Assembly: GCA_902618025.1 (NCBI GenBank)
Contig: CACMYY010000001.1
Location: 186,001-250,000, forward strand
Reading direction: 5' to 3'
DNA: 64,000 bases
From: an uncultured SAR116 cluster alpha proteobacterium
Lineage (GTDB): Bacteria > Pseudomonadota > Alphaproteobacteria > Puniceispirillales > Marisalimonadaceae
The position numbers and the translations under genes were made by a program. The first letter of the stretch is position 1. The number at the start of each line of letters is the position of its first letter. This document shows, one piece after another, positions 19,152 to 29,444 of the stretch. The notes beneath the pieces are model-generated. The model ran no database searches. It worked only from the letters and a program-made list of their open reading frames with translations, and had not been told where the DNA came from.

Positions 19152-19912
19152 CCACTTTTTACAATATTAAAAGGGTTAAAAGCTTGGTCACCAGCCATGA
19201 TTTCGATTTTATTAATATTTATGTTTTTAGGTCTTGTAGCCACCCAATAAATTGTTTCTGCTATATCTTCTGCTTTTATTGATCTTGTATTTTGATAAAC
19301 CTTAGAAGCTTTTTCTTTATCACCTTTAAACCTAACAATAGAAAATTCTGTTTCTGCCAAACCCGGTTCTACTGATGTTACATTAATGGATTTGCCAACT
19401 AAATCAGCCCTTAAATTTAAAGAAAATTGACTTACGAACGCCTTAGTGCCTCCATAAACATTTCCTCCAGGATAAGGATATGAGCCAGCGACTGATCCTA
19501 GATTAATTATATGACCTTCTCCGTTTTCAACCATCAATGGTAAAATGGCTCTAGTAGCATATACTAAGCCTTTTATATTAGTATCAATCATTTGATCCCA
19601 GTCATCAAGGTTTGCATTATCAGCGCCTTCTAACCCAAGAGCTAATCCTGCATTATTACATAATACAGATATATTATTAAAATTTGGTGATATATTTTGT
19701 ATAGCTGATTTAACTGCACGCCTGTCACTTATATCAAAAGCAAGTGGTAATGACTTCTCACCTAATTCCTTTGCAAGCTCCTCTAAACGATCAGCTCTTC
19801 GACCTGTAATTATTGTTTGCCAGCCTTTTTCATTAAATAGTTTTGCCGTTGCTTTGCCAAAGCCTGAAGTGGCACCAGTAATAAGAATAGTTTTAGGTAT
19901 GTTATTATTCAT
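19148..19912 (-). CDS. ydfG: NADP-dependent 3-hydroxy acid dehydrogenase YdfG-like SDR
   Basis: This classical short-chain dehydrogenase closely matches the remembered E. coli YdfG pattern along its length. E. coli YdfG oxidises L-allo-threonine, L-serine and 3-hydroxypropionate-type acids and reduces malonic semialdehyde. Visible are the cofactor motif TGATSGFGKAT, the NADP-favouring TGRRADRLEEL, NNAGLALG, the catalytic YGGTKAF (Tyr/Lys) and SVEPGLAETEFS. It overlaps the start of mazG upstream by eight bases, so the two are probably cotranscribed. The family is certain and the substrate range inferred. Confidence 0.9.
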   Translation of the reverse strand: MNNNIPKTILITGATSGFGKATAKLFNEKGWQTIITGRRADRLEELAKELGEKSLPLAFDISDRRAVKSAIQNISPNFNNISVLCNNAGLALGLEGADNANLDDWDQMIDTNIKGLVYATRAILPLMVENGEGHIINLGSVAGSYPYPGGNVYGGTKAFVSQFSLNLRADLVGKSINVTSVEPGLAETEFSIVRFKGDKEKASKVYQNTRSIKAEDIAETIYWVATRPKNININKIEIMAGDQAFNPFNIVKSG

Positions 19913-20738
19913 TAATTCCTCTTTGATTATTTTTTATTTTATTCCAAAGATTTTTAAAATCATGTTTTTTTAAATTATGCCATTTTAGTTTGTTGTCTTC
20001 AATAAAGTTTTCCATCTCATTAAATCTGGTTATAAATTTTTTATTAGCTTTTCTTATGGTTTGGTCTGGATCTAAATTTAAACGTCGTGATAAATTAATA
20101 ATAGTAAAAAATAGATCACCTAGTTCTTCTTCAATCATTTTTTTGTTATTCACTTTGAGTGCATCTTTTAATTCATGAATTTCTTCATCAATTTTATTTA
20201 AAACTTGAGTTTCATTTTCCCAATCAAAATTTAATGATGCAGCTTTCTTTTGTATTTTAACAGATCTTAATAATGTTGGAATATTTTTTTCAACTTGGTC
20301 TAATGTATTTTGAGTATTTGTACTTTTATTTTTTTCTAATTTTTTGATTTTTTCCCATGATTCTTGAGGAAGATCATTTTTATTGTAATTTTTATCAAAT
20401 ATTTGTGGATGTCTTCTAATTATTTTTTTAGATATCTCATTAGCAACATCATCGAAATTAAAATCTCCTTTATCATTAGCTACTTGTGAAATTAAAATAA
20501 CTTGTAATAATAAATCTCCTAACTCTGATTTTATCTCTTCGATATCATTATTTTCTATGGCATCTACAAGTTCGTAAGCTTCTTCAATAGAATAGGGAGC
20601 TAATGAATTATAATCTTGTTTTAAGTCCCATGGACAACCATCTATTGGATCTCTCAATATTTGAATTACTTTTCTTATTTTTGAAATAGATTCTAACTTA
20701 TTTAATTCGCTTAATTTTTCATCAGATAATTTTTTCAT
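19905..20738 (-). CDS. mazG: Nucleoside triphosphate pyrophosphohydrolase MazG
   Basis: MazG hydrolyses (d)NTPs to monophosphates and cleans nucleotide pools. The 277-residue protein has the two-domain layout: the first domain starts with LRDPIDGCPWDLKQ and contains EEAYELVDAI and the metal-binding ELGDLLLQV; the second repeats the pattern with EIHELKDAL and EELGDLFFTIINL. The C-terminal extension is basic. It is the first gene of a minus-strand pair with the ydfG-like gene and divergent from the DUF502 gene at 20814. Confidence 0.94.
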   Translation of the reverse strand: MKKLSDEKLSELNKLESISKIRKVIQILRDPIDGCPWDLKQDYNSLAPYSIEEAYELVDAIENNDIEEIKSELGDLLLQVILISQVANDKGDFNFDDVANEISKKIIRRHPQIFDKNYNKNDLPQESWEKIKKLEKNKSTNTQNTLDQVEKNIPTLLRSVKIQKKAASLNFDWENETQVLNKIDEEIHELKDALKVNNKKMIEEELGDLFFTIINLSRRLNLDPDQTIRKANKKFITRFNEMENFIEDNKLKWHNLKKHDFKNLWNKIKNNQRGINE

Positions 20739-20813
20739 TCTTAAATCTTTTTATGTCGGTTTTGAGTATTTAATATATATACTATATAATGTTTATACCA
20801 TCAGGAGTTTACT

Positions 20814-21458
20814 TTGTCTGAAGAAAAAATAGGTTTGTTTGCAAGATTTAGAAGATATTTTCTTGCAGGAATTTTAGTTACGTCTCCAATTTTAATAACA
20901 ATCTACGTTACTTGGATAATAATTACTTTCATAGATTCTCAAGTTGCTGGTTTATTGCCTGATAGTTTGGATTTCACTAAACAGTTACCACACCAAATAC
21001 CTGGAATAGGATTAATTATTAGTATTGTAGTTATTACTTTTATTGGAGCAATAACTCCTGGATTTATCGGTAGAACTTTGCTTAAGGCAGGGGAAAGAGT
21101 ACTTGATAAAATGCCTGTTGTTAGAAGTATATACGGTGCAATTAAACAAATTATGGAAACAGTCATGTCTACTAATTCTGATAGTTTTAGAGAGGTTGTT
21201 TTAGTTGAATATCCAAGGAAAAAAATTTGGGTTATTGGATTTGTTACAGGAGAGACAAAAGGAGAAGTTCAGACCCTAAACGATGAAACTTTAATTAATG
21301 TTTTTATACCTACCACTCCTAACCCTACTAGTGGTTTTCTTTTATTTGTCCCTAAGAAGGATTTAATATATATGAAAATGAAAGTTGAAGATGCTGTAAA
21401 AATGGTAATTTCTGGTGGTATCGTTACTCCAAAAATGAAAACTAATAAGATTAAGTAA
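20814..21458 (+). CDS. DUF502 family membrane protein
   Basis: The 214-residue protein belongs to the DUF502 family: a short basic N terminus, two strong transmembrane segments (about 14-38 and 62-86), then a soluble domain with ERVLDKMPVVRSIYGAIKQ, and the C-terminal FIPTTPNPTSGFLLFVP. No biochemical function is established for the family that I can cite. The start is TTG at 20814, set by AGGAG six bases upstream. It is divergent from mazG and converges with recG across three bases. Confidence 0.9.
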   Translation: MSEEKIGLFARFRRYFLAGILVTSPILITIYVTWIIITFIDSQVAGLLPDSLDFTKQLPHQIPGIGLIISIVVITFIGAITPGFIGRTLLKAGERVLDKMPVVRSIYGAIKQIMETVMSTNSDSFREVVLVEYPRKKIWVIGFVTGETKGEVQTLNDETLINVFIPTTPNPTSGFLLFVPKKDLIYMKMKVEDAVKMVISGGIVTPKMKTNKIK

Positions 21459-21461
21459 TTT

Positions 21462-23588
21462 TTATCCACCTTTTAATAATTGAATAGCATCATTGTTTTC
21501 GAAAATAGATAAAAGAACATTAATTTTTTCTTTATCACCTTCATTTTTTAGCATTTTCTTCGCTTCATCTCTTGCAATAGGAATCATTTGGTTGTGAATA
21601 TGCAAATCTACAAACTTAAATTCAAGATTGCCAGACTGTTTACTTCCAAGAATTTCTCCTGGTCCACGTAATTCTAAATCATATTCAGATATTTTAAATC
21701 CATCATCATTTTCCTTTAAGATTTTTAACCTTGAATGAGCAATTGAGCTTAAATTAGAATTATATAACAATATACATGAGGATTCTTTATTACTTCTTCC
21801 GACTCTTCCTCTTAATTGATGTATTTGGGCCAATCCAAATCTTTCTGCGCATTCAATCACCATTATAGTAGCTTCAGGAACATCTACTCCAACTTCAATC
21901 ACTGTAGTTGCAACAAGAATTTTACTTTTACCAGATTTAAACTCATTTATTGATGTTTCTCTCTCAATCTGATTTTGTTTTCCATGAACTAATGAAACAT
22001 TTATGTTTTTATAATTACTTTTTAAAAAATTATATCTTTCGTTAACAGCAATTAGATCTGTATTTTCAGAATCTTCAATAAGAGGACAAACCCAATATAC
22101 TAATGCTCCAGCTTTAATTGCTCTTTCAATAGAAGATAATACTTCTGCTATTTTAGTTTGTGATAAAACATATGTATTAATTGATTTTCTACCAATAGGT
22201 TTTTCACTTAAAACAGATATATCCATATCACCATAAGCAGTCAGTGCAAGAGATCTAGGTATAGGCGTTGCTGTCATAACTAGTACATTAACGTTATTAC
22301 CTTTTTCTGTTATTTCAACTCTTTGTTTAACGCCAAACCTATGCTGCTCGTCAATAATAGCTAAAGATAGGTTATTATAAATTACTTTTTTTGAAATTAA
22401 TGCGTGAGTTCCAATTATGATTTTAATATCACCATTTTCTATTTGTTTAATTATACTAGATCTAGTTTTGTTATCATAAAAAGATCTACTTTCTCCTAAT
22501 AGAAGAGTAGGTTCAATTTTTAGTGGTGTAAGTAAGTCTTTAATTGTATTAAAGTGCTGAATTGCAAGAATTTCCGTTGGAACCATCAATACTGCTTGAG
22601 ATCCGTCTAATATTGCGTTGAGCATAGAAATTACAGCAACAATTGTTTTACCGGAACCAACATCACCCTGAAGCATTCTAACCATAGTTTTATTGCCATG
22701 AATGTCCTCTTTTATCTCGTTAATAACTTTTATTTGATTTTCAGTTAACATAAATGGTAAATTAGAATAAAAATTTTCAATCAACTCTGAGTTACTATTA
22801 AATTGTTTAATTTCTTTAACTTTAGAAATTTTATTTTTTATTAGTAACATTGAAATCTGATTTGCTACTAATTCATCTAAAGCAAGTCGTTTTCTAAAAA
22901 TACTATTTGAGTTTAAGTCGTCATTGTTTTCTGGATTATGTATTCTAGATATACAAGTTTGCCAATTTGGGAATTTGTGATTTATCAGTATATCTTCACT
23001 TAACCACTCAGGTATTGTTGGTATTTTATTTATACCTTGATTGATTATTTTTGATATGAATTTTTGGTTTATACCTTGAAATAGTGGATAAATTGGTTGA
23101 AACAATGGTATTAATTTTTTCTCAGTTTCTTTCACAACATAGTCAGGATGAGCAATCTGTCCAAGTCCATTAAAGTTCTCAAATTTTCCACTTACAAAAA
23201 CTCTAGTTCCGACTTTGTAAATATTTTTTAAATATTGTGTATTTTGTCCAAAATAAACAATGTCTAATCTAACATTTTTTTCGTTATTGAGGCCAAAGGT
23301 TATTATCCTAGACATATTATTTTTTTTTCTAAAATTATAGGGAGGAATATTTATTTCCACAACCTCTACTTCACAAGTTAATATGTCACCATGATTTACT
23401 TCTTTTAAAGATATATTTTGGAATCTATTAATAGACTTATGAGGTAAGTAAAATAATAAGTTTATTAAATATGGACCAATTTTTTTTTCTAAAAGGTTTA
23501 TTTTTTTTTCACCAACACCACTTAAGTTCCTAAGTGATGAGAACAACTCAAAAATCTCTTTTGGTCTTTTAATAATTAAATTAGACAA
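21462..23588 (-). CDS. recG: ATP-dependent DNA helicase RecG
   Basis: RecG is a superfamily 2 helicase that remodels stalled replication forks and Holliday junctions. The 708-residue protein has the N-terminal wedge/OB domain, Walker A QGDVGSGKTIVA, Walker B IDEQHRFGV, motif III TATPIPRSLAL, and the helicase C-terminal motifs VIEVGVDVPEA and QLRGRVGRS, ending in the family tail. Length is near the family norm. It is transcribed alone and is divergent from sdhE. Confidence 0.96.
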   Translation of the reverse strand: MSNLIIKRPKEIFELFSSLRNLSGVGEKKINLLEKKIGPYLINLLFYLPHKSINRFQNISLKEVNHGDILTCEVEVVEINIPPYNFRKKNNMSRIITFGLNNEKNVRLDIVYFGQNTQYLKNIYKVGTRVFVSGKFENFNGLGQIAHPDYVVKETEKKLIPLFQPIYPLFQGINQKFISKIINQGINKIPTIPEWLSEDILINHKFPNWQTCISRIHNPENNDDLNSNSIFRKRLALDELVANQISMLLIKNKISKVKEIKQFNSNSELIENFYSNLPFMLTENQIKVINEIKEDIHGNKTMVRMLQGDVGSGKTIVAVISMLNAILDGSQAVLMVPTEILAIQHFNTIKDLLTPLKIEPTLLLGESRSFYDNKTRSSIIKQIENGDIKIIIGTHALISKKVIYNNLSLAIIDEQHRFGVKQRVEITEKGNNVNVLVMTATPIPRSLALTAYGDMDISVLSEKPIGRKSINTYVLSQTKIAEVLSSIERAIKAGALVYWVCPLIEDSENTDLIAVNERYNFLKSNYKNINVSLVHGKQNQIERETSINEFKSGKSKILVATTVIEVGVDVPEATIMVIECAERFGLAQIHQLRGRVGRSNKESSCILLYNSNLSSIAHSRLKILKENDDGFKISEYDLELRGPGEILGSKQSGNLEFKFVDLHIHNQMIPIARDEAKKMLKNEGDKEKINVLLSIFENNDAIQLLKGG

Positions 23589-23650
23589 GAAATCAAAAAC
23601 CTTTATTTATAATAAAACATAACAAAATAAATTAATATAACGAGAAAAAA

Positions 23651-23905
23651 TTGAATAATAGAAATATTTTTATAAAAAAATTAATTTATAGATCTAAATA
23701 TACTGGCACTAGAGAAACTGATATTTTATTAGGTAATTTTGCAGATAACCATTTAAAAAATCTTGATGATGACGATTTGCTAGCATACCAAGATCTTCTA
23801 AATTCAGGAGATCCTAGAATTTGGCGTTTATCTATAGATATTGAAAAATCTGAAACTTCTAAAGAAAATTTTCTAATAGACTTGATAAAAGAATTTAAAG
23901 GTTAG
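23651..23905 (+). CDS. sdhE: Succinate dehydrogenase flavinylation factor SdhE
   Basis: SdhE promotes covalent attachment of FAD to SdhA. The 84-residue protein has the family motif around TGTRETDILLGNFAD; the conserved RGxxE core is TGTRE here, with the Gly and Glu kept and the first Arg changed to Thr. The usual LLDxxDPDIxxWL region appears as LLNSGDPRIWRLS. The start is TTG at 23651 after GAGAAA. In alphaproteobacteria sdhE commonly lies between recG and mfd, as here; mfd follows after four bases. Confidence 0.92.
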   Translation: MNNRNIFIKKLIYRSKYTGTRETDILLGNFADNHLKNLDDDDLLAYQDLLNSGDPRIWRLSIDIEKSETSKENFLIDLIKEFKG

Positions 23906-23909
23906 TAAA

Positions 23910-26900
23910 TTGTTTGATTTTAATATTGATACGAACAAAATTACTGACATAAATGGTGTTAGAAATAGTTTGATACCCTTTTTAATTTCTTACCTATCAA
24001 AAAATCAAAATATTTTTTACATAGCAAAAAATGATTTAGAGCTCTCGAATGTCTATAATTTTTTATATTTGAATTTCAAAGAAATAAACATATATAAAAT
24101 CCCAGCATGGGATTGTTTGCCTTATGATATCTCATCACCAAATCTCAATTTAATTGGAGAACGCGTAAAATCATTTACAGATCTTTGTTTTTTTAAAAAC
24201 AATAAAAATAAAAACGTAATTTTAACTACTATTAATGGTTTATTTACAAAGACAGCCCCAAAAGATTTTTTTTTAAAACATTTTACAAATTTAAATTTAT
24301 ATTCAGATTATAAATTTCAATTGATTATCGAGTTTTTAAATAACTCAGGATATAAAAGGGTACAAACAGTAAGAGAGTTTGGTGAATTTAGTATACGAGG
24401 AAGTATATTAGACGTTTTTCCTGTTGGTAACCAAAGTGCTTTTAGAATTGATTTTATAGGTGAAAATATTGAATCAATCAAAACGATGGATCCTCTTACA
24501 CAAAGATCTAAGGATAAAATAAGTGATTTTAATATTTATTCATCAAATGAATTTATATTGAATAAAAAAAACATAGAGAATTTCAGAAAAAGATTTAGGA
24601 CTAAAAACGGATCTGCAAGTATAAATAGTTTATTTTATGAAAACATATCTGCTGGTATGAAGTTTAATGGTATAGAACATTTTTTACCTTTATTTCATGA
24701 TAAACAATTAAGTTCAGTTTTTGATTATCTACCAATTGATCAAGGGATTAAATGTTTGCTTACAAAAAATTTTGAAAATCTAATTCAAGAACGAGAGTTA
24801 GAAATAAATAATTTTGGTAATGAAAGAAAAGATGAAAATACTGATTATAATGCTTTTGAGATTGAAGAATTATATATTACAAAAAATAATATTTTAGATA
24901 ATATTAAAAAATTTAATGTTATTCAATTAAATGAATATGACAAACTTAATGACACCAATCAAAATGAAATAAATCTTTCTTCTAAACCTTTAATAATTCC
25001 TAATTTTATAAATTCAGAAAAAATTAATAAAATCAATAATTTTGTACAATTTTGTATAAATGAGTTTAATAATAATAAAATAATTACAATTGTTACAGAA
25101 GATGAATCTAAGATAAATAATTTAGTCAGTTTTTTTGAAGAAGATTTAAATAAAAATAAAATTATATTTGAATTAATTGAGATTAAAAAGCTTGTTTATA
25201 GTGAAAATTTGTCAAATTTTAATTTCTCGTATTCTCCATACCTAGAGAGTTTTGAATTAAATAATCATATCATTATATTCACGAGAGATATTTTTGGCTT
25301 CCCAGAAAATAAAAGAAAATCATGGAGAAGGAAAACTGAAAATTTTCTTAAAGATGTAAACTCAATAAATGTTGGTGACTTAATAGCTCATATTGATCAT
25401 GGAATTGGTTTATATGACGGATTATTGAAAATATCAACAAATGGAATAGATCATGATTGTTTGAAATTATTATATCAAGATGGTGATAAGTTATTTCTTC
25501 CAGTAGAGAATATGAATTTGTTAAGCCGTGTTGGTGATTCAGGTATTATAAGAAACTTAGATAAGTTGGGTGCATCCAATTGGCAGAATAGAAAAGCGAA
25601 TGTAAAAAAAAGAATTAAAGATATGGCTGAAAAATTAATTAGAGTTGCTGCACAAAGAGAAATCATTAATACGGAAAAATTATCAATTACACATGATTAT
25701 GATAAATTTTCTAATGATTTTCCTTTTCAACTTACAGATGATCAAGATTCAGCAATCAAAGATGTAATATCTGATCTTGAATCAGGAAAACTTATGGATA
25801 GGCTTATTTGTGGCGATGTTGGCTTTGGGAAAACTGAAGTAGCATTAAGAGCTTCTTTTATTGTAGCAAACGCTGGTTATCAGGTTGCATTAGTAGCCCC
25901 AACTACAATTCTAGTAAAACAACATTATAAAAGTTTTAATGAAAGATTCAAAAATTCATCACTAAAAGTTTCTTCATTATCCAGAATGACTATGGCAAGC
26001 AAAAGAAAGATTATTAAAAATAATCTTAAATCTGGTGATATAAATATTGTAGTTGGAACACATGCTTTGCTTTCTAATGATATTGATTTCAACAATTTAG
26101 GACTATTAATTGTTGATGAGGAGCAACATTTTGGAGTTGCTCAAAAAGAAAAAATAAAAGAATTACAAGGTAACATTCATGTGTTAACTCTTACTGCTAC
26201 ACCAATTCCAAGAACGCTTCAATTATCTTTGTCTGGACTAAAACAATTGAGTTTGATTAGCACCCCACCTGTTGACAGGTTGTCAATTCGTACTTTTGTT
26301 TTTGAATGGGATAAAGTTGTTTTATTAGACGCTTTAAACCGTGAAAAAAATAGAGGAGGGCAATCTTTTATTGTTTGCCCAAGGATAAAAGATATAAATG
26401 ATTTGTATGAAAAAGTTAAAAAAATGACGCCTAATCTATCGATAAAAGTTGCTCATGGTCAAATGAAAATAGATGAATTAGATAGTTCGATTAATTCATT
26501 TGCAGATGGTAAATCAGATGTATTAATTTCTACTAATATTATTGAATCAGGAATAGATATTCCAAACGCAAATACAATGATAATTTATAAATCTGACATG
26601 TTTGGGCTCGCCCAACTATACCAATTAAGAGGACGTATTGGACGGGGAAAAAAAAGAGCATATGCTTATTTCACAGTCGAAGCAGGTAAAGTTTTAAATA
26701 AAAACTCTCAACAACGACTAGATGTAATTAAAACCCTTGATAATCTAGGAGCTGGTTTTTCACTTGCTAGCTATGACATGGATATTAGAGGAACTGGAAA
26801 TTTGCTAGGCGATGAACAATCAGGCCAAATTAAAGAAGTAGGAGTTGAGTTGTATCAAGATATGCTTAAGGATGCTGTGTACTCTTATAAAAATAAACAA

Positions 26901-27365
26901 ATACCATTAGAAGAAGTTTGGTCTCCTTCAATTTCATTAGGCTTGGCAGTGCTCATTCCAGATACTTATGTATATGATTTATCAACTAGAATGGCACTGT
27001 ACAGAAAAGCAGGCGAATTAAGCAGAAGTGATGAGATAAATGAGTTTAATGAAGAATTATTTGATAGGTTTGGACCTCCTCCTGTAGAAGTTAATAATCT
27101 GCTTCAAACGTTAATAATCAAAAATAAGTGTTTAAAAAATAATATTAGTTTTATAGATGCAGGACCTAAAGGTATTTTATTGGGATTTAAAAATAATTTC
27201 TTCAAAAATACAGACAATCTATTAGATTGGATTAGCAAGACGTCTGAACAAATAAAAGTTAGGCCAGATCAAAAGCTTTTCATGGAAAAACAATTAGAGA
27301 GTAGAGAGGAAAAAATAGAACACGTATTAAAGTTTATTAATAAATTAGAAGATTTGAAATCTTAG
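23910..27365 (+). CDS. mfd: Transcription-repair coupling factor Mfd
   Basis: Mfd removes RNA polymerase stalled at DNA lesions and recruits UvrA. The 1151-residue protein has an N-terminal UvrB-homology module (PAWDCLPYD, REFGEFSIRGSILDVFP), an RNA-polymerase-interacting domain with YLIAHIDHGIGLYDG-like sequence (GDLIAHIDHGIGLYDG), the RecG-like translocase with Walker A GDVGFGKTEVA and VDEEQHFGV, QLRGRIGRG, and a C-terminal TRCF domain. The start is TTG at 23910, four bases after sdhE. The family assignment is unambiguous. Confidence 0.97.
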   Translation: MFDFNIDTNKITDINGVRNSLIPFLISYLSKNQNIFYIAKNDLELSNVYNFLYLNFKEINIYKIPAWDCLPYDISSPNLNLIGERVKSFTDLCFFKNNKNKNVILTTINGLFTKTAPKDFFLKHFTNLNLYSDYKFQLIIEFLNNSGYKRVQTVREFGEFSIRGSILDVFPVGNQSAFRIDFIGENIESIKTMDPLTQRSKDKISDFNIYSSNEFILNKKNIENFRKRFRTKNGSASINSLFYENISAGMKFNGIEHFLPLFHDKQLSSVFDYLPIDQGIKCLLTKNFENLIQERELEINNFGNERKDENTDYNAFEIEELYITKNNILDNIKKFNVIQLNEYDKLNDTNQNEINLSSKPLIIPNFINSEKINKINNFVQFCINEFNNNKIITIVTEDESKINNLVSFFEEDLNKNKIIFELIEIKKLVYSENLSNFNFSYSPYLESFELNNHIIIFTRDIFGFPENKRKSWRRKTENFLKDVNSINVGDLIAHIDHGIGLYDGLLKISTNGIDHDCLKLLYQDGDKLFLPVENMNLLSRVGDSGIIRNLDKLGASNWQNRKANVKKRIKDMAEKLIRVAAQREIINTEKLSITHDYDKFSNDFPFQLTDDQDSAIKDVISDLESGKLMDRLICGDVGFGKTEVALRASFIVANAGYQVALVAPTTILVKQHYKSFNERFKNSSLKVSSLSRMTMASKRKIIKNNLKSGDINIVVGTHALLSNDIDFNNLGLLIVDEEQHFGVAQKEKIKELQGNIHVLTLTATPIPRTLQLSLSGLKQLSLISTPPVDRLSIRTFVFEWDKVVLLDALNREKNRGGQSFIVCPRIKDINDLYEKVKKMTPNLSIKVAHGQMKIDELDSSINSFADGKSDVLISTNIIESGIDIPNANTMIIYKSDMFGLAQLYQLRGRIGRGKKRAYAYFTVEAGKVLNKNSQQRLDVIKTLDNLGAGFSLASYDMDIRGTGNLLGDEQSGQIKEVGVELYQDMLKDAVYSYKNKQIPLEEVWSPSISLGLAVLIPDTYVYDLSTRMALYRKAGELSRSDEINEFNEELFDRFGPPPVEVNNLLQTLIIKNKCLKNNISFIDAGPKGILLGFKNNFFKNTDNLLDWISKTSEQIKVRPDQKLFMEKQLESREEKIEHVLKFINKLEDLKS

Positions 27366-27650
27366 TTAAATTCTGCAATCAAAAGTTCCTAATGCTGTAT
27401 CATCTGCAAATGTTTTTATTTTAATTAAAACAAACCTATTATGTTTTTTACAAACATTTTTAATTTTTTTATGAACATCTAATGGAATGTTTGTGATGGA
27501 ATTTTTTTCAATCTTCCATTTTAGCTCAAAAGGTTTTTCTTTATATACATAATTGTTGGTTTTACTTTGTTTTAGTTGAGTTACATTTGAATGCTTATTG
27601 CAACTAGATATAAGTAATAGAACACAAATACAAATTATACTTTTATACAT
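27366..27650 (-). CDS. Small predicted lipoprotein, function unknown
   Basis: This 94-residue protein begins with a lipoprotein signal (MYKSIICICVLLLISSC, lipobox ISSC with Cys17), so it is probably anchored in a membrane facing the periplasm. The mature part is basic and contains the pairs Cys70 and the C-terminal FDCRI, which could form one disulfide. I do not recognise a domain. It starts from its own ATG at 27650 and ends one base after the mfd stop codon on the opposite strand. Codon use resembles its neighbours. Confidence 0.7.
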   Translation of the reverse strand: MYKSIICICVLLLISSCNKHSNVTQLKQSKTNNYVYKEKPFELKWKIEKNSITNIPLDVHKKIKNVCKKHNRFVLIKIKTFADDTALGTFDCRI

Positions 27651-27731
27651 TACAGAACCCTTTTAATTGTATATAATAATTAGTTTATTTTTTTAGGAAA
27701 TTGAAGTGCTAAATTCGTAAATTTAAGAAAA

Positions 27732-28172
27732 TCACCAAGTTCCAACATTTTTCATACTTGACCAAGGCTCTTTAATTTCAAGGTTATTACCTTGTTGAAG
27801 TAATTCTATTGAAATATTATCTGGAGATTTTACAAATGCCATTCTTCCTTCTCTAGGAGGTCTGTTGATAGTTACTCCACAATCCATTAATTTTTGGCAT
27901 GTTTCATAGATATTTTTAACAGAAAGAGCAAGATGTCCAAAATTTCTCCCACTTCCATACTCTTCTGGATCCCAATTATAGGTTAATTCTATTTCAGGTG
28001 ATTTGGTTTTTATTGCATTGTCTTCATCTTCTGGTGCGGCTAGAAAGATAAGTGTAAATCTTCCTTCTGGAACTTCTTTTCTTCTAATCTCAACAAGACC
28101 AAGTTTATTGCAATAAAAGTCTATAGATTCTTCAATGTTTGTAACTCTAATCATTGTGTGTAAAAATTTCAT
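27732..28172 (-). CDS. Glyoxalase I-like VOC family protein
   Basis: The 146-residue protein has two beta-alpha-beta-beta-beta modules of the vicinal oxygen chelate fold. The metal-ligand pattern of lactoylglutathione lyase is visible: His5 (FLHTMIRV), IELTYNW, GHLALSV and SIELLQ. Similarity is strongest to glyoxalase I, which isomerises the methylglyoxal-glutathione adduct to S-lactoylglutathione. Residues such as [15 protein letters not shown] are typical of that subgroup. The C-terminal 15 residues extend past the usual end. It is divergent from the DSD1-like gene with a 94-base gap. Confidence 0.87.
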   Translation of the reverse strand: MKFLHTMIRVTNIEESIDFYCNKLGLVEIRRKEVPEGRFTLIFLAAPEDEDNAIKTKSPEIELTYNWDPEEYGSGRNFGHLALSVKNIYETCQKLMDCGVTINRPPREGRMAFVKSPDNISIELLQQGNNLEIKEPWSSMKNVGTW

Positions 28173-28266
28173 TATAAATCCAAACTTAGTTAAATTATAA
28201 TAATATATACATAAAATTAATATTTCAACTATACTGATGTTATAAATTTTTTGATATAGGTTTTTT

Positions 28267-29403
28267 ATGAATTTAGAGTCATTTGAGGTAGGATTTAATA
28301 TTCCTGCTAAGGTAGGAATGGAAGTTGATGAAATTCAAACTCCTTCACTAATTATTGATTATAATATTTTTGAGAATAATATATTAAAAATGAAAGATTT
28401 TGCTCTTAACAATAATGTAAAGTTAAGACCTCATGCTAAAATGCATAAATCAGTCGATGTTGCTAATTACCAAATTAATAAAGGTGGAGCACATGGAATT
28501 TGTTGCCAAAAACTAAGCGAAGCAGAGATATTTGTTAGGGCTGGTATAAAAAATATTTTAATAACCAATCAAATAACTGATGTTTTTAAATTAGAAAGAC
28601 TAGCAAAAATAGTATCTAGAGAATTAAAGATTGGTTGTTGTGTTGATAATAAAGAAAATATTATTAACATCCAAAAAGCAGCAGAAAGAAATAATTCAAT
28701 AATTGATATTTATATTGAATACGATTGTGGCGCTAATAGATGTGGTATAAAATCATTTAACGAAATAAATGAATTGATTAAAATTATTAAAAAGATGGCC
28801 AACTTAAATTTTATTGGCTTTCAAGCTTATAATGGTTCTATTCAGCATATTGAAGATTATAGAATAAGACATATAGAAGTCAAAAATACTTGCAATAAAA
28901 TTAGAAAATTAAAAGCTAATTTCAAAAAACATTCACCATTTATTACTGGTGTGGGAACTGGTTGTTTTGATTTAGAAGTAAATGAAGAAGTATATGATGA
29001 AATACAAGTTGGTTCATATGCTTTTATGGATGCTCATTATTCATCTTTAAAACATGACAGAAAATTAAATAATTCTAATGATTTTGAAAATTCTTTATTC
29101 ATTTTTACCGGGGTGATATCAAAAGCATTACAAAAACATGCTGTAGTAGATGCAGGGCTAAAATCAATAGCAGTTGACAGTGGATTGCCAAAAACAATAA
29201 ATTCTGAGTTAGAATATATAAAATGTTCTGATGAACACGGAATAATAGCTGACCCTGATAATATTCTTAAAATTAATGATAAAATTCGTTTAATTCCTGG
29301 GCATTGCGACCCAACTTGTAATTTACATGATTGGTATGTGGTTATTAAAGACACAAAAGTGATTGATTTATGGCCTGTATCTGCAAGAGGATTTAGTTTT
29401 TAA
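28267..29403 (+). CDS. DSD1/D-threonine-aldolase-like PLP enzyme
   Basis: This 378-residue fold-type III PLP enzyme has an N-terminal alanine-racemase-like barrel with the PLP lysine in RPHAKMHKS (Lys58) and a C-terminal beta domain with the metal-binding [16 protein letters not shown]. The family includes D-threonine aldolase, 3-hydroxy-D-aspartate aldolase and eukaryotic D-serine dehydratase DSD1. The segment [18 protein letters not shown] matches the aldolase branch. It probably cleaves or deaminates a beta-hydroxy D-amino acid; the actual substrate is not decided. It is followed by an esterase and an amino-acid ABC transporter, which fits uptake and catabolism of an amino-acid-like compound. 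Confidence 0.83.
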   Translation: MNLESFEVGFNIPAKVGMEVDEIQTPSLIIDYNIFENNILKMKDFALNNNVKLRPHAKMHKSVDVANYQINKGGAHGICCQKLSEAEIFVRAGIKNILITNQITDVFKLERLAKIVSRELKIGCCVDNKENIINIQKAAERNNSIIDIYIEYDCGANRCGIKSFNEINELIKIIKKMANLNFIGFQAYNGSIQHIEDYRIRHIEVKNTCNKIRKLKANFKKHSPFITGVGTGCFDLEVNEEVYDEIQVGSYAFMDAHYSSLKHDRKLNNSNDFENSLFIFTGVISKALQKHAVVDAGLKSIAVDSGLPKTINSELEYIKCSDEHGIIADPDNILKINDKIRLIPGHCDPTCNLHDWYVVIKDTKVIDLWPVSARGFSF

Positions 29404-29444
29404 TTTACTAATTAAATAAAAAATTATTATGGGGTAATTCTGTA

